Origin: CAZDML01 sp964506645
GTDB lineage: Bacteria > Elusimicrobiota > Elusimicrobia > 2-01-FULL-59-12
Reading direction: 5' to 3'
Assembly (NCBI GenBank): GCA_964506645.1
Contig: CAZDML010000089.1
Location: 1-8,812, forward strand
DNA: 8,812 nucleotides
In this document: piece by piece, positions 1 to 5,347 of the stretch
Layout: every line of letters begins with the position of its first letter
Numbering within the stretch: position 1 is the stretch's first letter
The notes under the pieces: generated by a model
Told to the model about the DNA's origin: nothing
What the model saw: the letters and a program-made list of their open reading frames with translations, nothing else
The model's database searches: none
Translations under genes and position numbers: made by a program

Positions 1-66
1 CGCACGCAGGCGCGCGAACTGATGAAAGAATATTCGGACCGTATACGCGAATGGCAAAACTCCTAA
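1..66 (+). CDS. C-terminal end of an unidentified upstream gene (partial)
   Basis: The first frame is open from the window edge to a TAA at 64-66 and gives 21 residues ending in EWQNS. The piece is highly charged (several Arg, Glu and Lys) and would form an amphipathic helix. It is too short to assign to a family. Its stop lies 16 bp inside the following response regulator gene, which fits the overlapping style of the other genes here, and the regulator has no clear ribosome binding site of its own, so coupling to an upstream gene is plausible. An open frame of 21 codons can arise by chance, so confidence is low. Confidence 0.35.
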   Translation, partial: RTQARELMKEYSDRIREWQNS

Positions 67-434
67 AGAAAACGATTCTCCTCGTTGATGATGATGCGAA
101 CGTGCGGCTTTTGCTGCGCGATATTCTAGATCCGAAACTCTATGCGATTCTTGAGGCGGAAAACGGCATGAAGGCCCTGGAGCTCGTGCATCAGAATAAA
201 GTGGATTTGATCATTACCGACCGTTCCATGCCCGGCATGGACGGATTGGAATTTCTAAAGCGCTTGCGCGATGAGAAGCTCGAAATTCCTTCGCTCATGC
301 TTAGCGCTTTTGGTGAGGAATCCATGTGGGCGGAAGCGATCGGTTCAGGAGCACAGGACTATCTGCTCAAACCGTTTAAATCGGAAGAGGTTTTAAAAAT
401 CGTGAAAAAACAGTTGGGAGTCAAAGACAAATGA
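51..434 (+). CDS. Single-domain response regulator (CheY-like receiver protein)
   Basis: This 127-residue cytoplasmic protein is a receiver domain and nothing else; there is no DNA-binding or enzymatic output domain. The sequence shows the acidic pocket D13-D14 (VDDD), the phospho-acceptor D57 in TDRSMPGMDG, the switch Ser85 (LSAF) and the conserved K107 before P108 (LLKPF). All catalytic positions of the family are therefore intact, and it should accept phosphate from a histidine kinase and pass the signal by protein-protein contact, as CheY or Spo0F do. No kinase is visible in the window. Its stop overlaps the start of the phosphohexomutase in an ATGA arrangement, so the two are translationally coupled. 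No good Shine-Dalgarno precedes the ATG at 51; the upstream reading frame may feed ribosomes into it. The partner and the output are unknown. Confidence 0.9.
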   Translation: MAKLLKKTILLVDDDANVRLLLRDILDPKLYAILEAENGMKALELVHQNKVDLIITDRSMPGMDGLEFLKRLRDEKLEIPSLMLSAFGEESMWAEAIGSGAQDYLLKPFKSEEVLKIVKKQLGVKDK

Positions 435-1846
435 GTCAGATCAGGTTTGGAACATCCGGCTGGCGAGCCATTATCGCCGATGAATTTACGTTCGATAACG
501 TTCGCAAGGTGGTTCAAGCCATTGCGACCTATTTGAAAACCACGGGGGCTGCTGACGCGCAGGGAAGGCCGGTGATAGTGGGGGGCGACACACGATTCCT
601 AAGCCCGGAATTTGTGCAAACCGCGGTTGATGTGCTGACCGCCAACGGTCTGTCTGTGCTTTTGGCGAATGACTTTATCCCAACCCCCGTCATCTCGTTC
701 CAGGTGACTGCCAGGAAAGCGGCGGCGTCGGTCAATTTTACGGCCAGTCATAACCCGCCGAACTACAATGGCATTAAATTTAATTTGCATCACGGGGCCT
801 CGGCGCCGCCGGAAGTGACGAAAGAAATTGAGCGCTTGGCGAATGGCGATCCGGGTTTCCCCGCATCTCTCAAGCGCAATCCCGCCCTTGTCAAAGAATT
901 TGATCCGCGTCCCGAGTTCTTGGCGCAGCTGAGTAAGATGATCGATGTTCCGGCGTTAAAAAAGGCCAAACTCAAAGTCGGCGCTGATGTTCTGTGGGGG
1001 ACCGGCAAAGGCTATTTGGATACGTTCTTAAAAAAATCTGGCTGCCGCGTCACCGTCCTTCATGACTGGCGCGATGTGCGTTTCGGGGGTATGGCTCCCG
1101 AGCCTGCGGAGGAAGAACTCAAAGAGCTTCTGTCCATCATGAAAAAAGAGAAGCTCGTGGCCGGGTTCGGCACGGATGGCGATGCCGACCGTTTTGGCAT
1201 TGTGGACGATAACGGAACGTTCCTTTCCCCGAATGAAATTCTTCCGATCGTTCTGCGCCATCTCGTGAAACGCCGCGGCCAGAAAGGGTTGGTTGTTCGC
1301 AGCGTCATGACCTCTCACTTTATTGATGCCGTAGCCAAAAAATACGATTTGCCGGTGCGAGAAACACCGGTCGGTTTTAAATACATTGCCGAGGCGATGC
1401 GTGAAGGCGGTTTTCTGATGGGTGGCGAAGAATCCGGCGGGCTTACGATTAACGGTCATGTTCCGGAAAAAGACGGCATCTTGGCCTGCCTGCTCATGGC
1501 TGAGATTCGGGCGGTGGAGAAAAAACCCTTCCGCGACATGCTGAAAGACCTGCGCCGAGAGGTCGGGCCCTACTTGTCTAACCGCGTCAATCTGCATTTG
1601 GAACAGCCGGTGATGGATAATTTACGCAAGCGCTTGAGCACCTATACGCCGAATGCGATTGCTGATTTGGAAGTGAAGAAGATTGTGCGGTTGGATGGAT
1701 TCAAATTCATTTTCAATGACGACAGCTGGCTCGGGATCCGTTTGTCTGGAACCGAGCCCGTGGTCCGGTTGTATTTGGAAGCCGACAGCGCGAAAAAATT
1801 GAAACATCTCGAAAGCGTTGGCGAACAACTCATTCAGTCTAATTAA
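431..1846 (+). CDS. Alpha-D-phosphohexomutase (phosphoglucomutase/phosphomannomutase family)
   Basis: This 471-residue cytoplasmic enzyme moves a phosphate between C1 and C6 of a hexose (glucose or mannose phosphate) through a phosphoserine. All four family signatures are present in order: the N-terminal FGTSGWR (6-12); the active-site serine loop TASHNP with Ser106; the Mg-binding loop DGDADR (249-254); the sugar-specificity loop GEESGG (332-337); and the C-terminal phosphate-binding RLSGTEP (437-443). Length is normal for the four-domain family. The GEESGG loop is compatible with glucose and mannose substrates, so I cannot say whether it acts as PGM, PMM or both. The lack of glucosamine-type features argues against GlmM. 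The ATG overlaps the response regulator stop by 4 bp, with GGGAG at 416-420 at usable spacing. Enolase follows after 11 bp, which suggests a sugar-phosphate metabolic unit. Confidence 0.93.
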   Translation: MSQIRFGTSGWRAIIADEFTFDNVRKVVQAIATYLKTTGAADAQGRPVIVGGDTRFLSPEFVQTAVDVLTANGLSVLLANDFIPTPVISFQVTARKAAASVNFTASHNPPNYNGIKFNLHHGASAPPEVTKEIERLANGDPGFPASLKRNPALVKEFDPRPEFLAQLSKMIDVPALKKAKLKVGADVLWGTGKGYLDTFLKKSGCRVTVLHDWRDVRFGGMAPEPAEEELKELLSIMKKEKLVAGFGTDGDADRFGIVDDNGTFLSPNEILPIVLRHLVKRRGQKGLVVRSVMTSHFIDAVAKKYDLPVRETPVGFKYIAEAMREGGFLMGGEESGGLTINGHVPEKDGILACLLMAEIRAVEKKPFRDMLKDLRREVGPYLSNRVNLHLEQPVMDNLRKRLSTYTPNAIADLEVKKIVRLDGFKFIFNDDSWLGIRLSGTEPVVRLYLEADSAKKLKHLESVGEQLIQSN

Positions 1847-1853
1847 AGGAGAG
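1846..1853 (+). promoter_or_regulatory. Strong ribosome binding site of enolase
   Basis: AAGGAGAG lies 4 bases before the ATG at 1858 and begins on the last base of the mutase stop codon. It is one of the best Shine-Dalgarno matches in the window, as expected for a highly expressed glycolytic gene, and it fixes the enolase start. Confidence 0.7.
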
Positions 1854-1857
1854 CACG

Positions 1858-3180
1858 ATGGCGAAATTAGGAAAGATTGCAAAGGTGGTAGGACGTGAAA
1901 TTTTGGACTCCCGCGGCAACCCCACGGTCGAAGTCGAAGTTACTTTAACAGACGGCACGGTCGGCCGCGCGGCGGTTCCTTCGGGAGCCTCCACCGGCGC
2001 ACACGAAGCCAATGAAATGCGCGATGGCGACAAGAGCCGTTATCTCGGTAAAGGCGTTTTAAAGGCCGTGTCCAATGTGAACGGCATCATCGCTCGCAAA
2101 CTAAAAGGAAAAGCCTGCGATACCCCGGCGATCGATCAGCTTCTGCGTGAGTTGGACGGTACGCCAAACAAGAGTGCCCTGGGCGCCAACGCCATTTTGG
2201 GTGTTTCGCTCGCCTCGGCGCGCGCCGGTGCGCAGGTGGCCAAGCAGCCGCTTTATCAGTACTTGCGTACGCTCTATAAGCTCCCGAGCAAAGGCTATGT
2301 GCTTCCTGTGCCGATGATGAATATCGTCAACGGAGGTGCGCATGCCGACAACAACGTCGACCTTCAGGAATTTATGGTGATGCCGGTGGGTGCAAAATCC
2401 TTCCGTGAAGGCCTTCGCATGGGCGCGGAAGTGTTTCACTCCCTCAAAAAAGTACTGCACGACCGCAGCTATGCGACCAGCGTGGGAGATGAAGGCGGTT
2501 TTGCCCCGAATCTGCAATCGAACGAAGAAGCGCTCGAGCTCATTGCCCAGTCCGTGGAGAAAGCAGGTTACCGCATGGGCGACGACATCATGATCGCGCT
2601 CGACCCGGCTTCGACCGAGTTCTACAAGGACGGTACCTACATCCTGGAAGGGGAAAAATCCAATCCACGCAAGTCCTCCAAAGACATGGTCGACTTCTAC
2701 GAAAGCTGGACGCGCCGCTATCCGATCATCTCTATTGAAGATGGCGTGGCTGAGGACGATTGGAACGGCTGGAAACAGCTCACCGAACGCCTGGGTGATC
2801 GCGTGCAATTGGTCGGTGACGATCTGTTTGTCACCAACGTTGAGCGCCTGCGTCGCGGCATCGACGCCAAGGTCGGCAACTCGATTCTTGTCAAAGTGAA
2901 CCAGATCGGCAGCCTCTCCGAAACGATCGACACGGTGCTCACCGCTTACAAAGCGGGATATACGGCCGTTATGTCCCACCGCTCGGGGGAAACGGAAGAT
3001 ACCTTCATCGCGGACCTCGCGGTGGCGCTCAACACCGGTCAGATCAAGACCGGCTCGGCCAGCCGCACGGACCGGATCTGCAAATACAATCAGCTCCTGC
3101 GTATTGAAGAGCAACTGGGCAAGAAAGCTCAATACCCCGGCGTGAAAGCGTTTCGGGTGAAATCGCCCGCATTTGCCTAA
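1858..3180 (+). CDS. eno: Enolase (phosphopyruvate hydratase)
   Basis: This 440-residue enzyme dehydrates 2-phosphoglycerate to phosphoenolpyruvate in glycolysis, and in bacteria it can also be part of the RNA degradosome. The sequence shows the N-terminal REILDSRGNPTVEVEV signature and the mobile SGASTG loop (42-47). Catalytic and metal residues, matched by motif to yeast enolase, are E171 (LQEFM), E212 (GDEGG), metal ligands D249, E294 (SIEDG) and D321 (GDD), the base K346 (KVNQIG) and H374 (SHRSGETED). All are present, so it should be active. The segment after D249 reads PASTEF where many bacteria have CAASEF; this is a tolerated family variant. It is slightly longer than the usual 425-435 residues. 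A strong Shine-Dalgarno supports the start, and its last codons contain the TTG start of the next gene. Confidence 0.98.
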   Translation: MAKLGKIAKVVGREILDSRGNPTVEVEVTLTDGTVGRAAVPSGASTGAHEANEMRDGDKSRYLGKGVLKAVSNVNGIIARKLKGKACDTPAIDQLLRELDGTPNKSALGANAILGVSLASARAGAQVAKQPLYQYLRTLYKLPSKGYVLPVPMMNIVNGGAHADNNVDLQEFMVMPVGAKSFREGLRMGAEVFHSLKKVLHDRSYATSVGDEGGFAPNLQSNEEALELIAQSVEKAGYRMGDDIMIALDPASTEFYKDGTYILEGEKSNPRKSSKDMVDFYESWTRRYPIISIEDGVAEDDWNGWKQLTERLGDRVQLVGDDLFVTNVERLRRGIDAKVGNSILVKVNQIGSLSETIDTVLTAYKAGYTAVMSHRSGETEDTFIADLAVALNTGQIKTGSASRTDRICKYNQLLRIEEQLGKKAQYPGVKAFRVKSPAFA

Positions 3181-3457
3181 ACAGCGAATTCGTACCTTAA
3201 TTATTGGTGCTGTCGTGGCCGCGTGTCTCTTCGGAAACCGCGGTTTCTGGGATTTTGTGCATCAGACCCGGGAAAAGCGCCGTTATGAGAAGCTGCTCGT
3301 TGAACTACGAGCGGAACATGACGGCCTTTCTCGGGAACTGAATCTCATCCAGACCAACCCTGCCTATACCGAGTATCTGATCCGAAAACAGCTGGGCTAC
3401 GCCAAAAAGGGAGAGGTCGAATATCGGCTGGTTCCCCCTGAAAAGACCCCCCAGTAA
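3173..3457 (+). CDS. FtsB/DivIC-like septum formation initiator protein
   Basis: A 94-residue bitopic membrane protein of the FtsB/DivIC type, which in other bacteria forms a complex with FtsL and FtsQ/DivIB in the division septum. It has a short basic N-terminus, one hydrophobic segment at about 8-21, a charged coiled-coil stretch at about 31-60 (REKRRYEKLLVELRAEHDG), and the family-typical C-terminal pattern of a hydrophobic helix, Leu-Gly and K-x-GE-V-Y (about 68-85). The start is a TTG at 3173; an in-frame stop at 3158-3160 leaves no other standard start before the membrane segment. It overlaps the enolase stop by 8 bp and has no clear Shine-Dalgarno, so translation probably depends on ribosomes finishing enolase. 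An ftsB homologue next to eno is also found in Escherichia coli, which supports the call. The hydrophobic segment is somewhat short. Confidence 0.8.
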   Translation: MPKQRIRTLIIGAVVAACLFGNRGFWDFVHQTREKRRYEKLLVELRAEHDGLSRELNLIQTNPAYTEYLIRKQLGYAKKGEVEYRLVPPEKTPQ

Positions 3458-3458
3458 T

Positions 3459-3532
3459 TTGGTATCATAAAGGCCGTCGTACCAATCCAAGAGTCATCTG
3501 ACTCCTTTTCCTTCCAGCCTAGGCCTGGGGGG
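3459..3532 (+). promoter_or_regulatory. Structured leader upstream of rpsF (candidate r-protein autoregulatory RNA)
   Basis: Three inverted repeats lie between the FtsB-like stop and the rpsF start. First, TTGGTA (3459-3464) pairs perfectly with TACCAA (3480-3485) around a 15-nt loop that contains a CCG (3474-3476). Second, GAGTC (3491-3495) pairs with GACTC (3500-3504) around ATCT, followed by a pyrimidine run with TTTT. Third, CCTTCCAG (3510-3517) pairs with CTGGGGGG (3525-3532), counting two G-U pairs. An alternative helix AAAGG (3469-3473) with CCTTT (3504-3508) competes with the first two and would place the CCG right beside it. In many bacteria the S6:S18 complex represses its own operon by binding a leader element with an exposed CCG. 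That this leader is such an element is inference. If the -10 at 3463 is used, the first repeat would not be fully transcribed. Confidence 0.35.
3460..3468 (+). promoter_or_regulatory. Possible extended -10 promoter for the rpsF cluster
   Basis: TGGTATCAT contains the TGn extension followed by TATCAT, a five-of-six match to TATAAT. No convincing -35 is seen at 17 bp spacing (only a weak TGAAAA near 3439). It sits just after the FtsB-like stop, at the start of the only sizeable gap in the window, where a promoter for the ribosomal genes is expected. Transcription would begin near 3475. It overlaps the first arm of an inverted repeat (3459-3464), which could act as an operator or be coincidental. 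Confidence 0.3.
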
Positions 3533-3543
3533 ACAATGACCAA

Positions 3544-3550
3544 AGAGGAG
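3544..3550 (+). promoter_or_regulatory. Ribosome binding site that sets the rpsF start
   Basis: AGAGGAG lies 9 bases before the GTG at 3560. It is a far better Shine-Dalgarno than the GGGGGG three bases before the ATG at 3536, and the site would lie inside the coding region if that ATG were used. It therefore points to GTG 3560 as the true start. Confidence 0.6.
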
Positions 3551-3559
3551 ACCTACAAC

Positions 3560-4027
3560 GTGGCACTCAACAACTACGAGTCTGTACTTATTGCCGAGCC
3601 GGAAATCACGACTGAACAAGTCGATCAACTGCTCAACAAAATCAAACAACTGATCACCGATCAAAAAGGATCCTTCACCGCGGAAGACCGCTGGGGACGT
3701 CGCCGTTTGGCCTACCCAATTCAGGGACACCGCGAAGGCTTCTATACGGTCTTTACCTTTAGCGCCGAGCCGGGTATCGTCTCGTCGCTCGAACACTACT
3801 ACAACGTGACGGATTCCATCATCCGCCATCTGGTAGTACGTCAGATTAAGAAGAACAAGACGTTTGCACCGCGTCGGGAACGACCGGCGGGCGCAGCGTC
3901 GGCTGATTCGTCTCACCGTCCGGGCGGTTACCGGGGTAACAACCCGCGACCGCGCAGTGATTCGGCTCCGCGACCGGCGTCTGCCGCCACCGAAACGCCT
4001 GCGGCACCGACTGAGGGAGGCAAGTAA
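3560..4027 (+). CDS. rpsF: Small-subunit ribosomal protein bS6, with long disordered C-terminal tail
   Basis: This protein binds the central domain of 16S rRNA in the 30S platform as a heterodimer with bS18. The S6 fold covers about residues 4-98, with NNYESVLIAEP at the start, the signature WGRRRLAYPI (about 45-54) and FYTVFTF in the central strand. After that comes a tail of roughly 55 residues rich in Arg, Pro, Ala, Ser and Gly, which looks disordered; E. coli S6 also has a tail, but an acidic one. Start choice: GTG 3560 has an AGAGGAG site 9 bases upstream and yields MALNNYES, which matches the usual S6 N-terminus. The upstream in-frame ATG at 3536 would add 8 residues but has poor spacing. 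The total is 155 residues. ssb follows after 2 bp. Confidence 0.93.
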   Translation: MALNNYESVLIAEPEITTEQVDQLLNKIKQLITDQKGSFTAEDRWGRRRLAYPIQGHREGFYTVFTFSAEPGIVSSLEHYYNVTDSIIRHLVVRQIKKNKTFAPRRERPAGAASADSSHRPGGYRGNNPRPRSDSAPRPASAATETPAAPTEGGK

Positions 4028-4029
4028 CC

Positions 4030-4491
4030 ATGAACGATCTACGTCTGGTCCAACTCAACGATGTTCGTTTAGTCGGGCGCTTGACGCGTGATCCGGAAGT
4101 CCGCTATACCCCGAAGGGGCAAGCGGTGGCTCGTCTGGATGTGGCGGTCAACCGCCGCTATAAAGACGGCACAGGCGAGTGGCGAGAAGAAGCCACGTTT
4201 GTTCCGATCACCGTATGGCGTGAGGCTGCCGAGCGCTGCAAAGAGCGTTTGAAAAAAGGCAGCCCGATCTATGTGGAAGGCCGTTTGCGCAGCACCTCCT
4301 GGGAAACTAAGGATGGACAGAAGCGCAGCGGTTTGGAAGTGGAAGCCTATCGTCTGCAGTTTCTGGCGAAAACCGGAACAGCCGCTGGCGGTGAGGCCAG
4401 TGAAGATAGTGCGGAAACCGGTAGTCCGGTAGGTGCCGCTAGCACGAGCGCCCCGGCCGCCGTCGGCGATTCAGACGATATTCCGTTTTAA
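4030..4491 (+). CDS. ssb: Single-stranded DNA-binding protein
   Basis: SSB coats single-stranded DNA at replication forks and repair sites and recruits partner proteins. The 153-residue product has an N-terminal OB-fold (about 6-113) with NDVRLVGRLTRDPEVRYTPKG, the core VNRRYKDGTGEWREEATFVPITVW and VEGRLRSTSWE, as in bacterial SSBs. An Ala/Gly/Ser-rich flexible linker follows (about 115-146), and the protein ends in the acidic tip DSDDIPF, the canonical docking motif for replication and repair proteins. The length is slightly below E. coli SSB (178) because of a short linker. A good Shine-Dalgarno (GGGAGG at 4015-4020) overlaps the end of rpsF, and the ATG comes 2 bp after that stop. Location between rpsF and rpsR is the standard order in many phyla. 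Confidence 0.97.
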   Translation: MNDLRLVQLNDVRLVGRLTRDPEVRYTPKGQAVARLDVAVNRRYKDGTGEWREEATFVPITVWREAAERCKERLKKGSPIYVEGRLRSTSWETKDGQKRSGLEVEAYRLQFLAKTGTAAGGEASEDSAETGSPVGAASTSAPAAVGDSDDIPF

Positions 4492-4507
4492 CGGATTTAC
4501 TAACGAA

Positions 4508-4513
4508 GAGAGG
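4508..4513 (+). promoter_or_regulatory. Ribosome binding site that sets the rpsR start
   Basis: GAGAGG ends 8 bases before the ATG at 4522. An in-frame TTG at 4516 would leave only two bases of spacing, so the ATG is preferred. Confidence 0.55.
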
Positions 4514-4521
4514 ATTTGATT

Positions 4522-4830
4522 ATGGCACCTGAAACAACAGCAAGACCCTACAACAAAGGCCCGCGCACCGGCGGTCCTGCAGGCCGTGGTGATGAAGGCG
4601 GACGTCCGCGTCGTTGGGGACCCCCGCGCCGTAAAGTCTGCCGTTTTTGCGTGGACCGTGTGGTCGACATCGACTACAAGAACATGACAACGCTGCGCAA
4701 TTTCATTACGGAACGCGGGAAGATGATTTCTGCCCGTTCTGTCGGCAACTGTGCGAAACATCACCGGATGCTCACCCGTGCGATCAAGATTGCCCGCAAC
4801 CTGGCACTCTTGCCGTACTCGGTTGTATAA
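4522..4830 (+). CDS. rpsR: Small-subunit ribosomal protein bS18, cysteine-containing type, with N-terminal extension
   Basis: bS18 pairs with bS6 on the platform of the 30S subunit. The 102-residue product carries the S18 core at about 38-100: KVCRFC, then IDYKNMTTLRNFITERGKM, the rRNA-binding GNCAKHHRMLTRAIKIAR, and the end LALLPYSVV. Cys40, Cys43, Cys77 and His80 are arranged as in the zinc-binding (C+) version of S18 known from several bacteria, so metal binding is likely. The first 37 residues are an Arg/Gly/Pro-rich extension absent from the 75-residue E. coli protein. The start is the ATG at 4522 behind GAGAGG; the TTG at 4516 is rejected because of its spacing. It lies 30 bp after ssb and 12 bp before rplI. 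Confidence 0.95.
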   Translation: MAPETTARPYNKGPRTGGPAGRGDEGGRPRRWGPPRRKVCRFCVDRVVDIDYKNMTTLRNFITERGKMISARSVGNCAKHHRMLTRAIKIARNLALLPYSVV

Positions 4831-4842
4831 GGAGAGACTCTC
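4829..4842 (+). promoter_or_regulatory. Ribosome binding site of rplI within a short inverted repeat
   Basis: AAGGAGAG (4829-4836) starts within the rpsR stop codon and lies 6 bases before the ATG at 4843. Its GAGA (4832-4835) can pair with TCTC (4839-4842) around a 3-nt loop just before the start codon. The stem is only 4 bp, so a regulatory effect is doubtful; the ribosome binding site itself is clear. Confidence 0.5.
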
Positions 4843-5310
4843 ATGGCCAATTCCATTAAAGTCGTATTTCGCAATGATGTTCGAGGGATCGCTCAAGCGG
4901 GAGATGTGAAATCCGTGTCCGCCGGCTATGCCCGCAATTATCTGTTCCCGCGCCAACTCGCATTTGTGGCGTCTGATGCCACGCTGCGCCAGTGGGAAAC
5001 CGAACGCCAGGGCTGGATTGCCAAAGCCGAACACCTTCGTTCTGAAGCCAAAACCTTGGCTCAGCAGATTGAAAGCGTGACGGTAGAAATCACCGCCAAA
5101 GCGGGAGATGAAGGCAAACTCTTTGGTTCTGTGAGCCGCCAGGACATCCTGGATCAGCTGGCGAAACAGGGTCTGACCCTCGATAAGAAAACGCTCCATT
5201 TGACCGAACCGATTAAACAGCTCGGTACCGTGTCGATTCCTGTGCGTCTTCAGGCTGGGATTCAGGCACAGCTCAAAGTCAACGTCGTCGCCGAAGCCCA
5301 ACCCGCATAA
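4843..5310 (+). CDS. rplI: Large-subunit ribosomal protein bL9
   Basis: bL9 binds domain V of 23S rRNA near the base of the L1 stalk and extends outward from the ribosome; in other bacteria it affects frame maintenance. The 155-residue product has the two-lobed family layout. The N-terminal domain (1-50) contains FRNDVRGIAQAGDVKSVSAGYARNYLFPRQLA, the L9 signature. A long charged helix links the lobes (about 51-80). The C-terminal domain (about 83-150) contains KAGDEGKLFGSVSRQDI. The length is typical (149 in E. coli). The signature reads IAQAG where most L9 proteins have LGKKG, a mild divergence. A strong Shine-Dalgarno supports the start. It is the last ribosomal gene of the cluster, and dnaB follows after 37 bp. 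Confidence 0.96.
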   Translation: MANSIKVVFRNDVRGIAQAGDVKSVSAGYARNYLFPRQLAFVASDATLRQWETERQGWIAKAEHLRSEAKTLAQQIESVTVEITAKAGDEGKLFGSVSRQDILDQLAKQGLTLDKKTLHLTEPIKQLGTVSIPVRLQAGIQAQLKVNVVAEAQPA

Positions 5311-5317
5311 GTCGTTC

Positions 5318-5331
5318 CCGGCGTACGCCGG
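5318..5331. repeat. Perfect 14-bp palindrome between rplI and dnaB (REP-like)
   Basis: CCGGCGTACGCCGG is identical to its reverse complement and can fold as a 5-bp GC stem with a GTAC loop. It sits in the 37-bp rplI-dnaB gap, just before the dnaB start. No T-run follows, so it is not a standard intrinsic terminator. The flanks (GTCGTTC before, AGTGATC after) recall the dispersed palindromic repeats of many bacteria with a GTCATTCCCG-type arm. Only one copy is visible here, so the repeat status is inferred. Confidence 0.45.
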
Positions 5332-5347
5332 AGTGATCAGGGGATTC

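Noticed and set aside
1028..1597. 189-codon open frame on the minus strand opposite the phosphohexomutase
   Set aside because: The plus-strand frame contains the metal-binding and sugar-binding loops of the mutase in this stretch; the antisense product shows no motif.
2101..3132. 343-codon open frame on the minus strand opposite enolase
   Set aside because: It lies fully within enolase, whose catalytic residues are all intact on the plus strand. The translation is rich in His, Arg and Val without any recognisable motif, typical of an antisense shadow from biased codon use.
3491..3509. Hairpin GAGTC-ATCT-GACTC followed by CTTTT as an intrinsic terminator after the FtsB-like gene
   Set aside because: The stem is only 5 bp and the T-run is short and interrupted by C. 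It is kept as part of the rpsF leader structure, where attenuation remains possible but unsupported.
5318..5331. Palindrome before dnaB as an intrinsic terminator
   Set aside because: No T-run follows on either strand, and dnaB begins 16 bp later in the same direction.
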